64,000 nucleotides of DNA from Candidatus Rikenella faecigallinarum (GTDB taxonomy: Bacteria > Bacteroidota > Bacteroidia > Bacteroidales > Rikenellaceae). Position numbers and translations under genes: made by a program. Within the stretch, counting starts at the first letter, position 1. Each line of letters begins with the position of its first letter. The stretch is from NCBI GenBank assembly GCA_019113395.1, contig DXHL01000019.1, positions 62,001 through 126,000 on the forward strand. Direction: 5' to 3'. The notes beneath the pieces were generated by a model. The model was not told the DNA's origin. It was given only the letters and a program-made list of their open reading frames with translations, and searched no databases. Shown one piece after another: positions 51,948-61,739 of this stretch.

Positions 51948-52607
51948 ATGAAATTCTTTTTGGACACCGCCAACCTCGAGCAGATACGTGAGGGGATGGC
52001 ACTCGGCATTATCGATGGCGTAACGACCAATCCCTCGTTGATGGCCAAGGAGGGTATTGAAGGTACGGAGGCCGTGCGGGCACACTATCGGCGCATCTGC
52101 GAACTGGTACAGGGGGATGTGAGCGCCGAGGTGCTGAGCACGGATTACGAGGGGATGATTGCCGAGGGAGCCGCTCTGGCGGCGCTCGATGAACACATCG
52201 TGGTGAAGGTGCCCTGCACCGAAGCGGGGATTCGGGCTATCCGCCACTTTGCCAATCGGAATATCAGCACAAACTGCACGCTGATATTCTCGTTGGGACA
52301 GGCCGTACTGGCAGCTAAGGCGGGGGCTTCATACGTATCGCCTTTCGTGGGCCGGCTGGACGACATCTCGGAAGATGGCGTGGGGCTGGTAGCCTCGATT
52401 GTCGAGACATTCCAGACTTACGGTTACGACCGAAACTGCCAGGTGCTGGCGGCCTCGATACGCCACACGCGCCACATCATCGACTGCATGGAGGTAGGAG
52501 CCGACGTGGTGACCTCGCCGTTGAAAGCGATTTTGGGACTGCTGCAACACCCGCTGACAGACAAGGGGCTGGCGCAATTTGTGCGCGACAGCGAAAAATT
52601 GCGGTAG
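51948..52607 (+). CDS. Fructose-6-phosphate aldolase / small transaldolase
   Basis: MKFFLDTANLEQIREGMALGIIDGVTTNPSLMAKEG; Schiff-base Lys in VVKVPCTEAGI. Confidence 0.95.
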   Translation: MKFFLDTANLEQIREGMALGIIDGVTTNPSLMAKEGIEGTEAVRAHYRRICELVQGDVSAEVLSTDYEGMIAEGAALAALDEHIVVKVPCTEAGIRAIRHFANRNISTNCTLIFSLGQAVLAAKAGASYVSPFVGRLDDISEDGVGLVASIVETFQTYGYDRNCQVLAASIRHTRHIIDCMEVGADVVTSPLKAILGLLQHPLTDKGLAQFVRDSEKLR

Positions 52608-52652
52608 TTCCGCACGGGACAATACATTCGGGGCAATACCCCTCATACCGCA

Positions 52653-52688
52653 GCGGGGGCGATACACACTCTTGTGTATCGCCCCCGC
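52653..52688. terminator. Bidirectional terminator-like hairpin, 16-bp perfect stem
   Basis: gcgggggcgatacaca-ctct-tgtgtatcgcccccgc between convergent genes. Confidence 0.8.
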
Positions 52689-52714
52689 CACTGTTTATGG
52701 CCTTCCACGGTAGG

Positions 52715-53158
52715 TTACGGCAGCGCCTCCTCCGATACCTTCACCACCTCGATGCCCGCACGCTCCAACAACTCCACCCCGTCCCGCGAATGGTAGTCGT
52801 CACAAAAGACCACACGCCGTATCCCCGCCTGAATAATCAGTTTAGCACACTCGATACAGGGCGATGCCGTCACATACAACGTCGCCCCGAGCGAACTGTT
52901 GTTCGACTTGGCCACCTTGGTAATGGCATTGGCCTCGGCGTGCAGCACATAGGGTTTGGTGAGCCCCGTTGCCTCGTCCTCACACACGTTCTCAAAGCCC
53001 TGCGGCGTACCGTTGTACCCGTCCGAGATAATCATCTTGTCGCGCACAATCAGTGCCCCCACCTGCCGCCGCACGCAATAGGAGTTCTCGGCCCATATCC
53101 GCGCCATGCGGATATAGCGGCTGTCGAGCAATCGTTGTTTCTGTTCCTGATATCCCAT
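52715..53158 (-). CDS. dCMP deaminase family protein
   Basis: HAEANAITKVAKSNNSSLGATLYVTASPCIECAKLI zinc-deaminase motif. Confidence 0.93.
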   Translation of the reverse strand: MGYQEQKQRLLDSRYIRMARIWAENSYCVRRQVGALIVRDKMIISDGYNGTPQGFENVCEDEATGLTKPYVLHAEANAITKVAKSNNSSLGATLYVTASPCIECAKLIIQAGIRRVVFCDDYHSRDGVELLERAGIEVVKVSEEALP

Positions 53159-53209
53159 CTGTCAAGAAAAGGGTATTATATGCCCTGTCGTATCGTAAGG
53201 TCTCGCGGA

Positions 53210-54154
53210 TTACTGTTGATTCCGCAGCCTTTCGCCGAGCACCTTAATCATGTCGGTGGTCATTTCGGACAAGCCCCATTTCGGCGCCCAGTCCCATTCG
53301 GCCCGAGCCACACTGTCGTCCATCAGATTCGGCCACCCTTCCGATATGGCATCCTTCACCGGGTCAATTTCATACACCATCTCGAGCGAGGGAATATGTT
53401 TTTTGATTTCGGCATAGATAATCTCAGGCGAGAAGCTCATCGAAGCCACGTTGTATCCGTTGCGATGAACAAGGCGCGTGGGGTCAGCCTCCATCAGCTG
53501 TACCATGGCATTCAGCACATCGGGCATATAAATCATGTCCATGAAGCGGTCATGCGGCACGGGGCAGACAAATTTTTCGCCTTTGAGAGCCGCATAGAAG
53601 ATTTCCACGGCATAGTCGGTGGTTCCCCCGCCGGGCAGTGCCTGCGACGAGATAACCCCCGGCAGGCGCACGCTGCGCGTATCGACTCCGAAGCGTTGAT
53701 AGTAGTAGTTGCTCAGCAGTTCGCCCGTCACCTTGCAGACCCCGTAAATCGTATTGGGGTGCATGGGGGTGTCCTGCGGCGTTTTGTCTTTCGGGGCATC
53801 AGGGCCGAAAGCACCGATAGAGCTCGGCGTAAAGACCGCGCAGTGGTATTCGCGTGCAATTTCCAGCGCATTCATCAGCGCACCCATGTTCACCCGCCAG
53901 GCTTTCTGCGGATTGGCCTCACCCGTGGCGGAGAGCAGTGCCACAAGGTTGAAAATCGTATCGATTTTATCCTCCCGCACCACCTTGGCCACCGCCTCGG
54001 CATCCAGTGCATCGAGTTGCACGAAGTCGTTATCCTCGCGGTCGCCGTGGATATCGGCAGCAATTACATTGTGTTGGCCGTAGATGCCCCGCAGGTGGGT
54101 GGTCAGTTCGGAGCCGATTTGTCCGCCGGCACCGACGATGAGTATTTTTTTCAT
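53210..54154 (-). CDS. NAD-dependent epimerase/dehydratase, L-threonine 3-dehydrogenase-like (SDR type)
   Basis: MKKILIVGAGGQIGSELTTHLR; YGVCKVTGELLSNYYYQRFGVDTRSVRLPGVIS. Confidence 0.88.
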   Translation of the reverse strand: MKKILIVGAGGQIGSELTTHLRGIYGQHNVIAADIHGDREDNDFVQLDALDAEAVAKVVREDKIDTIFNLVALLSATGEANPQKAWRVNMGALMNALEIAREYHCAVFTPSSIGAFGPDAPKDKTPQDTPMHPNTIYGVCKVTGELLSNYYYQRFGVDTRSVRLPGVISSQALPGGGTTDYAVEIFYAALKGEKFVCPVPHDRFMDMIYMPDVLNAMVQLMEADPTRLVHRNGYNVASMSFSPEIIYAEIKKHIPSLEMVYEIDPVKDAISEGWPNLMDDSVARAEWDWAPKWGLSEMTTDMIKVLGERLRNQQ

Positions 54155-54179
54155 GGGTTGATACTGAATTTTCGTGACA

Positions 54180-54187
54180 CAAATTTA
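54180..54187 (-). promoter_or_regulatory. Bacteroidetes -7 element (minus TAAATTTG)
   Basis: CAAATTTA on + strand ~26 bp upstream of TDH-like start. Confidence 0.45.
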
Positions 54188-54199
54188 TCGGTTTTTCTT

Positions 54200-54207
54200 T
54201 ACATTTG
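54200..54207 (+). promoter_or_regulatory. Bacteroidetes -7 element (TACATTTG) for gdhA
   Basis: 50 bp upstream of ATG 54258. Confidence 0.45.
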
Positions 54208-54257
54208 ATAGTGGATTTGTTAAAAAAATCCCGACCCTACAACTCAACTACTAACCC

Positions 54258-55598
54258 ATGAAAACCAACGAATTACTGGCTCAGTTATCGGCCCGTCACC
54301 CGGGCGAGACTGAGTATCTGCAGGCTGTCGGCGAAGTGCTGCACTCCGTCGAGGCTGTTTACAACCGCCATCCCGAGTTCGAGGCGCTCGCGATTGCCGA
54401 GCGGCTGGTCGAACCCGACCGCATCTTTACGTTCAAGGTGCCCTGGGTCGATGACCGCGGGCGCGTACAGGTCAATACGGGCTACCGCGTACAGTTCAAC
54501 AACGCCATTGGCCCCTACAAGGGCGGACTGCGGTTCCACGCTTCGGTGAACCTGAGTATCCTGAAGTTCCTGGGCTTCGAACAGATTTTCAAGAATGCCC
54601 TCACGACCCTCCCCATGGGGGGCGCCAAGGGCGGGTCGGACTTCAGCCCCAAAGGGAAGAGCGACGGTGAGATTATGCGCTTCTGCCAGGCCTTTATGAC
54701 CGAGCTGTGGCGGTACATCGGTCCCGAGACCGATGTACCGGCGGGCGACATCGGGGTCGGCGGACGCGAAATCGGCTACCTCTACGGGATGTACCGCAAA
54801 CTGGCTCACGAAAATACGGGAGTGCTCACCGGCAAGGGGATGACCTATGGCGGTTCGCGCATCCGCCCCGAAGCTACGGGCTTCGGAGCGGTCTATTTCA
54901 CGGCGCAAATGCTGGCCGACAAAGGCGACACCCTCCCCGGGAAACGGATAGCTATCTCGGGATTCGGGAATGTAGCTTGGGGCGTAGCCCTCAAAGCAAC
55001 CGAACTGGGTGCCAAAGTGATAACCGTATCGGGGCCCGACGGATATGTCTCGGTACCTGACGGGCTGACCCGGGAGATGATTGACTACCTGCCGGAGCTG
55101 CGGGCCACGAACAACGACGTGGTGGCACCGTTCGCCGAGGAGTTTTCGGGGGCAGCCACCTTTGTGGCGGGACGCAAGCCGTGGGAGGTACCGTGCGACA
55201 TAGCAATGCCGTGCGCCACGCAAAACGAACTGGAAGGGAATGACGCTGAAACACTGGCAGCCAACGGCGTGCGTTACGTGGCCGAAGTGTCGAACATGGG
55301 GTGTACACCCGAGGCTATCGAGACCTTTGCCCGCCACCGCATCCCCTATGGGCCGGGGAAAGCGGTCAATGCCGGCGGCGTGGCAGTCTCGGGGCTGGAG
55401 ATGTCGCAGAACGCCATGAAACTCAACTGGACCTCGGCCGAAGTCGATTCGCGTCTGCAGGAGATTATGCATGCCATTCATGCAGCCTGCGTGGAGTACG
55501 GCACGGAGCCCGACGGATTTATCAACTACATGAACGGAGCCAACATTGCCGGGTTCATGAAGGTGGCGCGGGCGATGGTGGAACAGGGGGTTTTATAG
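54258..55598 (+). CDS. gdhA: NADP-specific glutamate dehydrogenase
   Basis: GPYKGGLRFHASVNLSILKFLGFEQIFKNALTTLPMGGAKGGSDFSPKGKSDGEIMRFCQAFMTEL; GFGNVAWG. Confidence 0.97.
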   Translation: MKTNELLAQLSARHPGETEYLQAVGEVLHSVEAVYNRHPEFEALAIAERLVEPDRIFTFKVPWVDDRGRVQVNTGYRVQFNNAIGPYKGGLRFHASVNLSILKFLGFEQIFKNALTTLPMGGAKGGSDFSPKGKSDGEIMRFCQAFMTELWRYIGPETDVPAGDIGVGGREIGYLYGMYRKLAHENTGVLTGKGMTYGGSRIRPEATGFGAVYFTAQMLADKGDTLPGKRIAISGFGNVAWGVALKATELGAKVITVSGPDGYVSVPDGLTREMIDYLPELRATNNDVVAPFAEEFSGAATFVAGRKPWEVPCDIAMPCATQNELEGNDAETLAANGVRYVAEVSNMGCTPEAIETFARHRIPYGPGKAVNAGGVAVSGLEMSQNAMKLNWTSAEVDSRLQEIMHAIHAACVEYGTEPDGFINYMNGANIAGFMKVARAMVEQGVL

Positions 55599-55622
55599 CG
55601 GAATACCTCTCCCCGATAACAG

Positions 55623-55655
55623 CAGCAGCGAGAAAGAGACTCTTTCTCGCTGCTG
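55623..55655. terminator. Bidirectional terminator-like hairpin
   Basis: cagcagcgagaaag-aga-ctttctcgctgctg then gtgtattttt; between convergent gdhA and panD. Confidence 0.8.
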
Positions 55656-55690
55656 TGTATTTTTCAGAACAAGTCTTATCGACACATTCC

Positions 55691-56044
55691 CTATCGAATC
55701 AACCGATTGGTCTCCGTGTCCGGGAAAACCACACTCGGGCGAAAACGCTTCGCCTCCTCGAAATCCATCAACCCGTAGGAGATGATAATCACCACATCGC
55801 CCACCATCACGCGCCGCGCCGCCGCACCATTCACACAGATACAACCGCTGCCCGGCTCGCCCTCAATCACATAGGTCTCGAAACGTTCGCCGTTGTTGTT
55901 GTCCACCACCTGCACCTTCTCGCCGGGAATAATCCCCGCCGCATCCATCAGTTCGCGGTCAATCGTGATGCTCCCCACATAATCGAGGTTCGCTTCGGTC
56001 ACCCGCACGCGGTGTATCTTGGATTTGAGTACCTCTATCATCAT
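55691..56044 (-). CDS. panD: Aspartate 1-decarboxylase
   Basis: [38 protein letters not shown] (GS self-cleavage site). Confidence 0.96.
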   Translation of the reverse strand: MMIEVLKSKIHRVRVTEANLDYVGSITIDRELMDAAGIIPGEKVQVVDNNNGERFETYVIEGEPGSGCICVNGAAARRVMVGDVVIIISYGLMDFEEAKRFRPSVVFPDTETNRLIR

Positions 56045-56097
56045 GGTCTGTCCGATTTTAATGTCCCTTATCGATATTCAGCCGGATATTCCGTCCG

Positions 56098-56922
56098 CTA
56101 AATCGCCACGTTGTCAATCAGGCGAATCGGTCCTGCATGCACCGCCACGAAGCAGCGCAAATCGCCTATCTTCTCGCCCCACGTCTCGGCCGGTTTCAAA
56201 GTGTCTGCCTCGGCAATCTCTACGTATTCGGTTTTCAGCAGAGGATTGGCATCGATGCGTCGGGCAATGATTTGCTTGGCCTCCGCCACGGTCACCGTAC
56301 CGCGCAACGTATCGACCGCTTCGCGCAAAACGGCATAGATATGGGGTGCCGCCTGACGATGTTCGGGTGTGAGCAGCATATTGCGCGAGCTGCGGGCCAG
56401 CCCGTCGCTGTCGCGCACTATCGGGCAGCCGACAATCTCAATCGGCAATCCCAACTGCTGCACCATATATCGAATAATGGCCAGCTGCTGAAAATCTTTC
56501 TCGCCAAAGAAAGCGCGGTTGGGTTTGACGATGTCAAACAGGCGCGAGACGACCTGTCCCACCCCGTTGAAGTGTCCGGGTCGGTGTGCCCCCTCCATGA
56601 CGCTGTCCAGCCCCCCGAAGTCAAAGACCCGCGTGTCGGGCTCGGGATAGACCTCTTCGACCGACGGTGCAAAAACATAATCCACGCCGGCCGCCTCGAG
56701 CAGTTTGAGGTCCGCCTCTTCGGTTCTGGGATAGTTTTTCAGGTCGTTGGGGTCGTTGAACTGGGTGGGATTGACAAAGATGCTGACCACGACGGTATCA
56801 CACGTTTTGCGACACTGTTCGACCAGTGAGAGGTGGCCGGCATGGAGGGCCCCCATGGTGGGGACGAAGCCGACCGTTCCCCGAAATCCTGCGAGCTCTG
56901 CGGCTCGTCTGCAAAGTTTCAT
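56098..56922 (-). CDS. panC: Pantoate--beta-alanine ligase
   Basis: GFVPTMGALHAGHLSLVEQ; VVSIFVNPTQFNDPNDL; FFGEKDFQQL. Confidence 0.96.
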   Translation of the reverse strand: MKLCRRAAELAGFRGTVGFVPTMGALHAGHLSLVEQCRKTCDTVVVSIFVNPTQFNDPNDLKNYPRTEEADLKLLEAAGVDYVFAPSVEEVYPEPDTRVFDFGGLDSVMEGAHRPGHFNGVGQVVSRLFDIVKPNRAFFGEKDFQQLAIIRYMVQQLGLPIEIVGCPIVRDSDGLARSSRNMLLTPEHRQAAPHIYAVLREAVDTLRGTVTVAEAKQIIARRIDANPLLKTEYVEIAEADTLKPAETWGEKIGDLRCFVAVHAGPIRLIDNVAI

Positions 56923-56987
56923 TGTAGTCGTAAGTTAATACCCATCGGCTGTTCAGAGCCTGAACGGTCGGTCGGAATAAAAGCGGA

Positions 56988-56995
56988 CAAAAGTA
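56988..56995 (-). promoter_or_regulatory. Bacteroidetes -7 element (minus TACTTTTG) for panC-panD
   Basis: CAAAAGTA on + strand ~65 bp upstream of panC. Confidence 0.4.
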
Positions 56996-57111
56996 AGTAA
57001 TATCCACGAAACGAAAAAATCGTGCGGGTATCTTCCCGGCAGGGAAAAACACCCACACGATATGAGAGCGTCATGCTGCGCGCTTACACCAGCGTGTCAG
57101 CGTCTGTGTGC

Positions 57112-57489
57112 TTACAGTCCTTTGGGGTTGTCGCCGAAGCGGTTTTGGCCGGGTTGTCCCTCCTGCGCCCACCAGATAATCAACAGGATGGCTCCTACCA
57201 CAGGAATGAACGAGATGAAATACCATCCGAATGCCCGTCCCGTGTCGTGCAGACGTCGCGATACGATAGCCAGATTAGGAATAAGCACAGCCACCCCAAA
57301 CAACATCGCGAGAATGGGGATAAACGATAAAATAGAGCCCAAAATGAAGTTGAAAAGCATGGGCCACCAGAACTCACTGCGGCGGGCACGCCCCTGAAAG
57401 GTAGCGTAGTTTTTCCAGAAGAGTTTGTAGCATTCCAAAGCATCGTTCGGATGCACAGTGGGTGTAACGTTTTCCTCCATAGACAGCAT
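57112..57489 (-). CDS. DUF805 family membrane protein
   Basis: FWKNYATFQGRARRSEFWWPMLFNFILG; RLHDTGRAFGWYFISFIPVVGAI. Confidence 0.9.
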   Translation of the reverse strand: MLSMEENVTPTVHPNDALECYKLFWKNYATFQGRARRSEFWWPMLFNFILGSILSFIPILAMLFGVAVLIPNLAIVSRRLHDTGRAFGWYFISFIPVVGAILLIIWWAQEGQPGQNRFGDNPKGL

Positions 57490-57524
57490 AGGTTAAAGGG
57501 TTAGTAATTGGGTAATGACACATA

Positions 57525-57532
57525 CAAAGATA
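57525..57532 (-). promoter_or_regulatory. Bacteroidetes -7 element (minus TATCTTTG)
   Basis: CAAAGATA on + strand ~36 bp upstream of DUF805 start. Confidence 0.45.
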
Positions 57533-57730
57533 AATTCTTTCCTCGGATAAAAAAGCGAATACTCCTGTTTTTTGTCACTCTTTCATGGCAGTGTCGTAAT
57601 CTTTACGAATTTCGCATGTCGATGCGGAAACTGTGCCCGTTACCCCTTCAGCTGCTTATGATGTCGCTTGTCACAAGAGAATTTTTCCGTAATTCACACC
57701 GAAAGCTGCCCCCGCCGCTGAATAAATCAC

Positions 57731-57738
57731 TATCTTTG
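57731..57738 (+). promoter_or_regulatory. Bacteroidetes -7 element (TATCTTTG) for rnr
   Basis: 24 bp upstream of ATG 57762. Confidence 0.5.
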
Positions 57739-57761
57739 AAGCGAATAATAGCGATGTATAG

Positions 57762-60143
57762 ATGTTAAAGAAGCTCAAGAAAAAACTGGGGCTGTCGGGT
57801 GACAGCCTCGAACCAACCGTAAACACAGAAAACGCTGCCGAAGCGCGCCCCAACATTCCGGAGGTGGCTGTCCGCGAAATCAAGCGGATGCTTTTCGAGG
57901 CCTTTGCCAACCACCCCTCGCGCATCTACGACTCGAAGATGGCTGCCAAACAGATTGGCATCCAGGGGAACGACGGACGCAAGATGGTGCACGACCTGAT
58001 GCGTGAAATGGCTGCGGAAGGCGTATTCGAAAAAGTAGGCGCGGGGCAGTACCGCCTTGTACGGAAACAACTCCCCACGCGCACGGGACACGTAGATATG
58101 ACCGCCAGCGGCATGGCATACATTATCGTAGACGACGCTGCGGAGGGTGAAAAGGATATCATTGTCGAACCGCGCAACACCCACCACGCCATGCACGGCG
58201 ACCATGTTCGGGTGGCAATTATCGGTCGCCGACGCGACGGGCGCATCGAGGGCGAGGTGGTCGAAACCCTTGAAGAGGGAAAACGCACCTTTGTGGGGCG
58301 CATTGAGGTGTCGGACAAATATGCCTTTGTCATCATCGACTCACGGACCATGCCGGCGGATATTTTTGTGCCGCTGCGGTCGCTGAACGGCGCCCAAAAC
58401 GGGCAGAAGGTGATTGTGCGCATCACCGAATGGCCCGAAACAGCCAAAAATCCCACGGGCGAGGTGGTAGACGTGTTGGGGAACTCGGGAGACAACAACA
58501 CCGAGATGCACGCCATTCTGGCCGAATTCGACCTCCCCTATCACTTCCCCGAAGAGCTCGAAAAAGCCGCCGACAAGATTAAGGCCGGCATTACGAAAGC
58601 GGAAATCAAACGCCGCAAGGATATGCGCGGGGTGACCACCTTCACCATCGACCCGGCCGACGCCAAGGACTTCGACGACGCCCTCTCCATTCGCCAGCTC
58701 CCCAACGGGAATTGGGAGGTGGGGGTGCATATTGCCGACGTGACCCACTATGTGCGTCCGGGCGACGCGATTGACACCGAAGCGGTCAATCGCGCCACGA
58801 GCGTCTATCTGGTGGACCGCACCGTGCCGATGTTGCCCGAGAAACTCTCGAACGACCTCTGTTCGCTCCGCCCCAACGAAGAGAAACTCACCTTCTCGGC
58901 CATCTTCGAGCTGGACGATGAAGCGAAAGTCCTCAACGAGTGGTTCGGACGGGCCGTGATTCTCTCCGACCGTCGTTTTACGTACGAAGAGGCGCAAAAC
59001 GTTATCGAAGGAAAAGATACGGACAACCCCTTGAAAGATGCCGTACTGACCCTCGACCGACTGGCCAAGAAGCTGCGAGCCGAACGGTTCCGCCACGGCT
59101 CCATCGGCTTCGAACGCGACGAGGCGAAATTCGTGCTGGACGAACACGGCAAACCGCTAAGCGTCTATTTCAAGGAGATTAAGGATTCGAACCAGCTGAT
59201 TGAAGAGTTCATGTTGCTGGCCAACCGCAAGGTGGCCGAGTTTATCGGTCGCAAACGCCCCGGACAACGCACCGAGCGGACCTTTGTCTACCGTGTTCAC
59301 GACAAACCCAACGAAGAGAAACTGGCCAACTTCAAATCCTTCATCACCCGTTTCGGCTACAACTTCAAGGCCGACAAGGGGCGTGCCGTGGCCAAGGAGA
59401 TGACCCGCCTGCTCACCACCATCAAGGGGCGCAAAGAGGAGAACCTCATCTCGACCCTGGCCATCCGTTCGATGGCCAAAGCGGTCTACTCCACCACCAA
59501 CATCGGCCACTACGGGCTGGCTTTTGACTACTACACCCACTTCACCTCGCCCATCCGCCGCTACCCCGATATGATGGTGCACCGCCTGCTGCAACACTAC
59601 CTCGACGGCGGCAAAAGCGAAGACAAAGAGACCTACGAAAAGCTGTGCGACCACTCCTCGGCCATGGAGATTCGGGCAGCCGATGCCGAACGGGCCTCGA
59701 TTAAGTACAAGATGGTCGAATTCATGGAGGACAAAATCGGACAGGAGTTCGACGGGTCGATTAGCGGCGTGACCGACTGGGGTATCTATGTTGAGTTGGC
59801 CGACAATAAAATCGAAGGGATGGTTGCCCTGCGGGACATGTCGGACGACTATTACGCTTTCGATGCCGAGAACTACGCCGTGGTGGGTCACACCACGGGT
59901 CGTCGGTTCATGCTGGGCGACGAGGTGCGCATCCGCATCAAACGAGCCGACCTGAGCCGCAAACAACTCGACTTCGAGATGGTGGGAGCCATCGACTTCC
60001 ACACCCGCAAGCTCGACCGTCTGCCCGAGCCGACCACCTCTGCTGGTGAGTTGGGGGCTACACCTGCGGAGGCACGGCGGGCGGCACAAGGGCGCAGCCG
60101 AAGCGGAAAATCGCGTTCGCGCGGCGGAAAACGGAAACGGTAA
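57762..60143 (+). CDS. rnr: Ribonuclease R
   Basis: RNB domain TIDPADAKDFDDALSI, HIADVTHYVRPG, YTHFTSPIRRYPDMMVHRLL, S1 domain; basic C-terminal tail. Confidence 0.96.
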   Translation: MLKKLKKKLGLSGDSLEPTVNTENAAEARPNIPEVAVREIKRMLFEAFANHPSRIYDSKMAAKQIGIQGNDGRKMVHDLMREMAAEGVFEKVGAGQYRLVRKQLPTRTGHVDMTASGMAYIIVDDAAEGEKDIIVEPRNTHHAMHGDHVRVAIIGRRRDGRIEGEVVETLEEGKRTFVGRIEVSDKYAFVIIDSRTMPADIFVPLRSLNGAQNGQKVIVRITEWPETAKNPTGEVVDVLGNSGDNNTEMHAILAEFDLPYHFPEELEKAADKIKAGITKAEIKRRKDMRGVTTFTIDPADAKDFDDALSIRQLPNGNWEVGVHIADVTHYVRPGDAIDTEAVNRATSVYLVDRTVPMLPEKLSNDLCSLRPNEEKLTFSAIFELDDEAKVLNEWFGRAVILSDRRFTYEEAQNVIEGKDTDNPLKDAVLTLDRLAKKLRAERFRHGSIGFERDEAKFVLDEHGKPLSVYFKEIKDSNQLIEEFMLLANRKVAEFIGRKRPGQRTERTFVYRVHDKPNEEKLANFKSFITRFGYNFKADKGRAVAKEMTRLLTTIKGRKEENLISTLAIRSMAKAVYSTTNIGHYGLAFDYYTHFTSPIRRYPDMMVHRLLQHYLDGGKSEDKETYEKLCDHSSAMEIRAADAERASIKYKMVEFMEDKIGQEFDGSISGVTDWGIYVELADNKIEGMVALRDMSDDYYAFDAENYAVVGHTTGRRFMLGDEVRIRIKRADLSRKQLDFEMVGAIDFHTRKLDRLPEPTTSAGELGATPAEARRAAQGRSRSGKSRSRGGKRKR

Positions 60144-60216
60144 TCCAACTTTTGGAGGAGAGCACCGTTCCTTAGCGTCTTTCCGCAGCCTCCGCCATAT
60201 CTCAGGAGGGGAGCCT

Positions 60217-61179
60217 ATGACCGACTACATTGCCCTTTTCGGACGTTACCTGTCGGCCGAGCGTCGCTGCTCGGCCGACACCGTAGATATATACACCCGC
60301 GACCTGCGGGACTTCGAGCGCTACCTGCAACAGAGCGGCGACACGGACGACAACGACCGCTGTTCCGCTCCGATGGACCCTGCGGCCGTCTCGCTGAGGG
60401 ATGTGCGCGGTTGGGTCATGCGCAACGTCGAACAGGGCATTGCCCCGGGCAGCGTCAATCGCAAAATATCCACCCTGCGCTCCTTTTTCCGCTACCTGAT
60501 GCGCGAAGGTGTCGTTACGAAAAATCCCGTCCACGACATCAAGGCCCTGCGCCAGGGGCGTCACCTGCCCGTTTTCGTCGAAGAGAGCCGCATGGACCAA
60601 CTGGTACGCGTACTCGAAGAACCCTCCGAAGAATTTTCCGTCGAACGGGATGCCGTTGTCATCCTGCTGCTCTACGCCTGCGGCCTGCGGCGCTCCGAAT
60701 TGGCCGGACTGACCCTCAACGGATTAGACCTGACAAATCACACCCTGCGCGTTATGGGGAAAGGGGCCAAAGAGCGTATTCTGCCGCTGCTGCCCGCCGT
60801 GGCCGAACGTTTGGAACACTATTTGCAGCTCCGAACACAAGAAAAGATTTGCGAAAACGATAAAGATTTTTTATTTTTAACCAACAAAGGGAGACGATTG
60901 ACCGATGCAGGTGTTTACCGCATCGTACGGATGTACCTCTCGTCGGCCGGGGTGCAGGGCAAACGCTCGCCACACGTGCTGAGGCATACCTTTGCCACCC
61001 ACCTGATGCAACACGGCGCCTCGTTGCGCGTGGTACAGCAACTGTTGGGACACGCCTCGCTCGCCGCCACGCAGATTTACACCCACAACACCATCGAATC
61101 CCTCAAAAAAACCTATTTCCAGGCTCATCCCAGAGCCCATACGAACCATTACCAATCTAAGAAGGAGGACAAGGTATGA
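60217..61179 (+). CDS. Tyrosine recombinase XerC/XerD family
   Basis: YACGLRRSELAGL; HVLRHTFATHLMQHGASLRVVQQLLGHASLAATQIYTH; start ATG 60217. Confidence 0.95.
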   Translation: MTDYIALFGRYLSAERRCSADTVDIYTRDLRDFERYLQQSGDTDDNDRCSAPMDPAAVSLRDVRGWVMRNVEQGIAPGSVNRKISTLRSFFRYLMREGVVTKNPVHDIKALRQGRHLPVFVEESRMDQLVRVLEEPSEEFSVERDAVVILLLYACGLRRSELAGLTLNGLDLTNHTLRVMGKGAKERILPLLPAVAERLEHYLQLRTQEKICENDKDFLFLTNKGRRLTDAGVYRIVRMYLSSAGVQGKRSPHVLRHTFATHLMQHGASLRVVQQLLGHASLAATQIYTHNTIESLKKTYFQAHPRAHTNHYQSKKEDKV

Positions 61180-61463
61180 ACATCCAGATTCAATCCGTGA
61201 AATTCGACGCCGACCAAAAACTGCTCGATTTCGTACAACATAAAGTGGGAAAACTCGACCGAATGATTGACAACAGCACCGGAGCCGAAGTAACCCTGAA
61301 ACTCGACAAGGACGATGCCGCAGGGAACAAGGTGGTGGTACTGAAACTCTCGGTGCCGGGAAATGAACTGGTGGCCGAACGCCGCAGCAAAACGTTCGAG
61401 GAATCGGTAGACCTGTGTGTGGATGCCATTAAACGGCAGATTGAACGCTACAAGGAACGATAG
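61176..61463 (+). CDS. hpf: Ribosome hibernation promoting factor, short HPF/RaiA family
   Basis: MNIQIQSVKFDADQKLLDFVQHKVGKLDRM; 95 aa; overlaps xer stop. Confidence 0.92.
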   Translation: MNIQIQSVKFDADQKLLDFVQHKVGKLDRMIDNSTGAEVTLKLDKDDAAGNKVVVLKLSVPGNELVAERRSKTFEESVDLCVDAIKRQIERYKER

Positions 61464-61509
61464 ACTCACTCCCGGCTGCTATCGCCTCCGTTTTTTCACC
61501 TTTACGTAT

Positions 61510-61544
61510 GTGCTCAGGTACGCTGTGTGCCTGAGCACTTTTTT
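61510..61544 (+). terminator. Rho-independent terminator after rnr-xer-hpf
   Basis: gtgctcagg...cctgagcac followed by tttttt. Confidence 0.88.
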
Positions 61545-61628
61545 ATCCTGCCAGCGGCACTGACAAGGAAGGCGTATTCATTGCCTCCTTCCCTTCCCTC
61601 TCCGCAGCCCATAAACGTCCAACAAAAC

Positions 61629-61676
61629 AGGCGAGGGGCGAAAAAGAAAACGGATTTTCTTTTTCGCCCCTCGCCT
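61629..61676 (-). terminator. 22-bp perfect-stem terminator hairpin
   Basis: aggcgaggggcgaaaaagaaaa-cgga-ttttctttttcgcccctcgcct downstream of minus-strand receptor gene. Confidence 0.8.
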
Positions 61677-61739
61677 TGTCTTGCACCACGGTCTGTTGCG
61701 GCAGCCGTTGGCCTGCCGCAACAGGCCCGACCCCGCCGA

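Noticed and set aside
60217-61179. Xer recombinase as evidence of a mobile element or integron
   Set aside because: Sits in a housekeeping operon with rnr and hpf; no attachment sites, cargo or flanking repeats seen, so chromosomal Xer is the simpler reading.
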